A stretch of 7,866 nt of DNA from DATLHO01 sp035539855. GTDB lineage: Bacteria > Bacteroidota > Ignavibacteria > OLB7. Positions 7,272 through 7,866 of the stretch are shown here, piece after piece; the stretch's first letter is position 1, and the number at the start of each line of letters is the position of its first letter. The stretch spans positions 1 to 7,866 of the forward strand of contig DATLHO010000172.1 in the NCBI GenBank assembly GCA_035539855.1, given 5' to 3'. A model generated the notes under the pieces. It saw only the letters and a list, made by a program, of their open reading frames with translations. It had not been told where the DNA came from and did no database searches. Position numbers and translations under genes: made by a program.

Positions 7272-7718
7272 ATGAAATCACCCCCGTGCGAGCGTGCAGG
7301 TCTGACGATCACGAAGTTGGACACGAACCTCCCGCATGGACGGTTTCGACTGTACGCATCGGGCTGGAGCTATCGAGGACATGCGGCAACGATCTTCCTC
7401 GCTGGCGGTGGCATCGGACCGTTCGACAAGCCCACCAAAGGGTTGTGTACGGTAGCGGCGACGATCGAGTCCGACGGCAGCGAAGATGCGCGAAGCGTCT
7501 ACTCCTCCCTCGTCGATGCGCTGACGGTGAGGTACGGCGCGGCACGGACACACGAGAAGCTGTCACCCGCGGACCAACAGCGACTCGGATTCGAGACGCT
7601 GCACCATTGGACCCAGAAGAGCGAGCCGTCGATGTACGTCGAGTTGATGGGATGCGTCGATGAGCCGGTCAGTGGAGCGTATTCGGTTCGCGTCTACTAC
7701 TGCCAGGTTTTGTCGTAA
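7272..7718 (+). CDS. Hypothetical protein, 148 residues
   Basis: I do not recognise the family. The protein has no signal peptide or membrane segment. It reads as a small mixed alpha/beta domain: strands around FRLYASGWSYRG (25-36) and ATIFLAGGG (39-47), a strand TVAATIES (60-67), a helix SVYSSLVDALTVRYGA (75-90), then a Trp-containing segment (W113) and two strands (MYVELMGC, YSVRVYYCQ). A helix ending in a YG followed by strands recurs in many small periplasmic or lipoprotein domains of unknown function, but those usually have a leader, which is absent here. Four cysteines (6, 59, 128, 144) are present; the last two could pair if the protein were exported. A Shine-Dalgarno and a following hairpin support a real gene. 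The 133-nt gap before it suggests a separate transcript from the propeller genes. It may be an N-terminally shortened copy of an exported protein; that is inference. Confidence 0.75.
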   Translation: MKSPPCERAGLTITKLDTNLPHGRFRLYASGWSYRGHAATIFLAGGGIGPFDKPTKGLCTVAATIESDGSEDARSVYSSLVDALTVRYGAARTHEKLSPADQQRLGFETLHHWTQKSEPSMYVELMGCVDEPVSGAYSVRVYYCQVLS

Positions 7719-7740
7719 TCAGGCACAACCATCGTCGCAA

Positions 7741-7776
7741 CGAAGGGCTGGCTCACACGCATGAGCCAGCCCTTCG
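7741..7776 (+). terminator. Probable transcription terminator: perfect 15-bp hairpin
   Basis: CGAAGGGCTGGCTCA (7741-7755), a 6-nt loop, and its exact reverse complement TGAGCCAGCCCTTCG (7762-7776) begin 22 nt after the last stop codon. Position and perfect pairing suggest a terminator. A T-run does not follow; the next bases are only pyrimidine-rich (TATCTCCTTCCT). The stem is symmetric, so it could also serve a convergent gene to the right. Confidence 0.6.
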
Positions 7777-7866
7777 GCGCTATCTCCTTCCTGACTCGAG
7801 ACGCATCGCGCCCGCTCTACCCCACCGACGCACTTGCCCACCGCACCGATTCGCCGCATCTTACTC

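Noticed and set aside
7817..7866. Possible 3' end of a convergent reverse-strand gene (reads ...CGESVRWASASVG then stop)
   Set aside because: Only 15 codons are visible and nothing identifies them. The symmetric hairpin to the left would suit a convergent pair, but that alone is not enough to call a gene.

Overview
The window is a GC-rich, gene-dense stretch in which every gene I can support lies on the + strand. Its content points to a bacterium of the Bacteroidota/FCB superphylum. Two large proteins end in type A C-terminal sorting domains of the type IX secretion system (T9SS). All three large proteins also have signal peptides that would be cut directly before Gln (A|QSP), the 'Q-rule' arrangement known from Bacteroidota signal peptidase I substrates. 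High GC together with a T9SS suggests a Kapabacteria-, Ignavibacteria- or Rhodothermota-like lineage rather than a typical low-GC Flavobacterium or Bacteroides. That placement is inference.

Layout: (1) 1-446, the 3' part of a GNAT N-acetyltransferase gene that begins before the window. (2) 447-538, a short spacer with a possible GC-rich hairpin. (3) 539-2740 and 2744-4912, two large secreted WD40-like beta-propeller proteins separated by 3 nt. They are collinear, diverged paralogues, each with about 14 propeller strand repeats and a T9SS sorting domain. (4) 4966-5184, a small solo HicB-like protein with a strong Shine-Dalgarno and no visible HicA toxin. (5) 5270-7138, a third secreted propeller protein, built from Asp-box (BNR/sortilin-like) repeats, also about 14. 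It ends just where a sorting domain should begin. (6) 7139-7271, a spacer. (7) 7272-7718, a small protein of unknown function. (8) 7741-7776, a perfect 15-bp hairpin that probably terminates transcription. (9) 7777-7866, nothing I can assign.

How the genes fit together: the core is a cluster of three exported double-propeller proteins, all beginning at the mature N-terminus with Gln-Ser-Pro followed closely by Trp. Two should be carried across the outer membrane and anchored or released by the T9SS. The third appears to have lost its sorting signal. The GNAT, HicB-like and unknown small proteins show no functional link to them. I find no phage, transposon, CRISPR, tRNA or rRNA signal. The most notable points are the truncated sorting domain, the tandem duplication and the common 14-blade plan across two different repeat families. 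I do not see a clearly new enzymatic or defence system.
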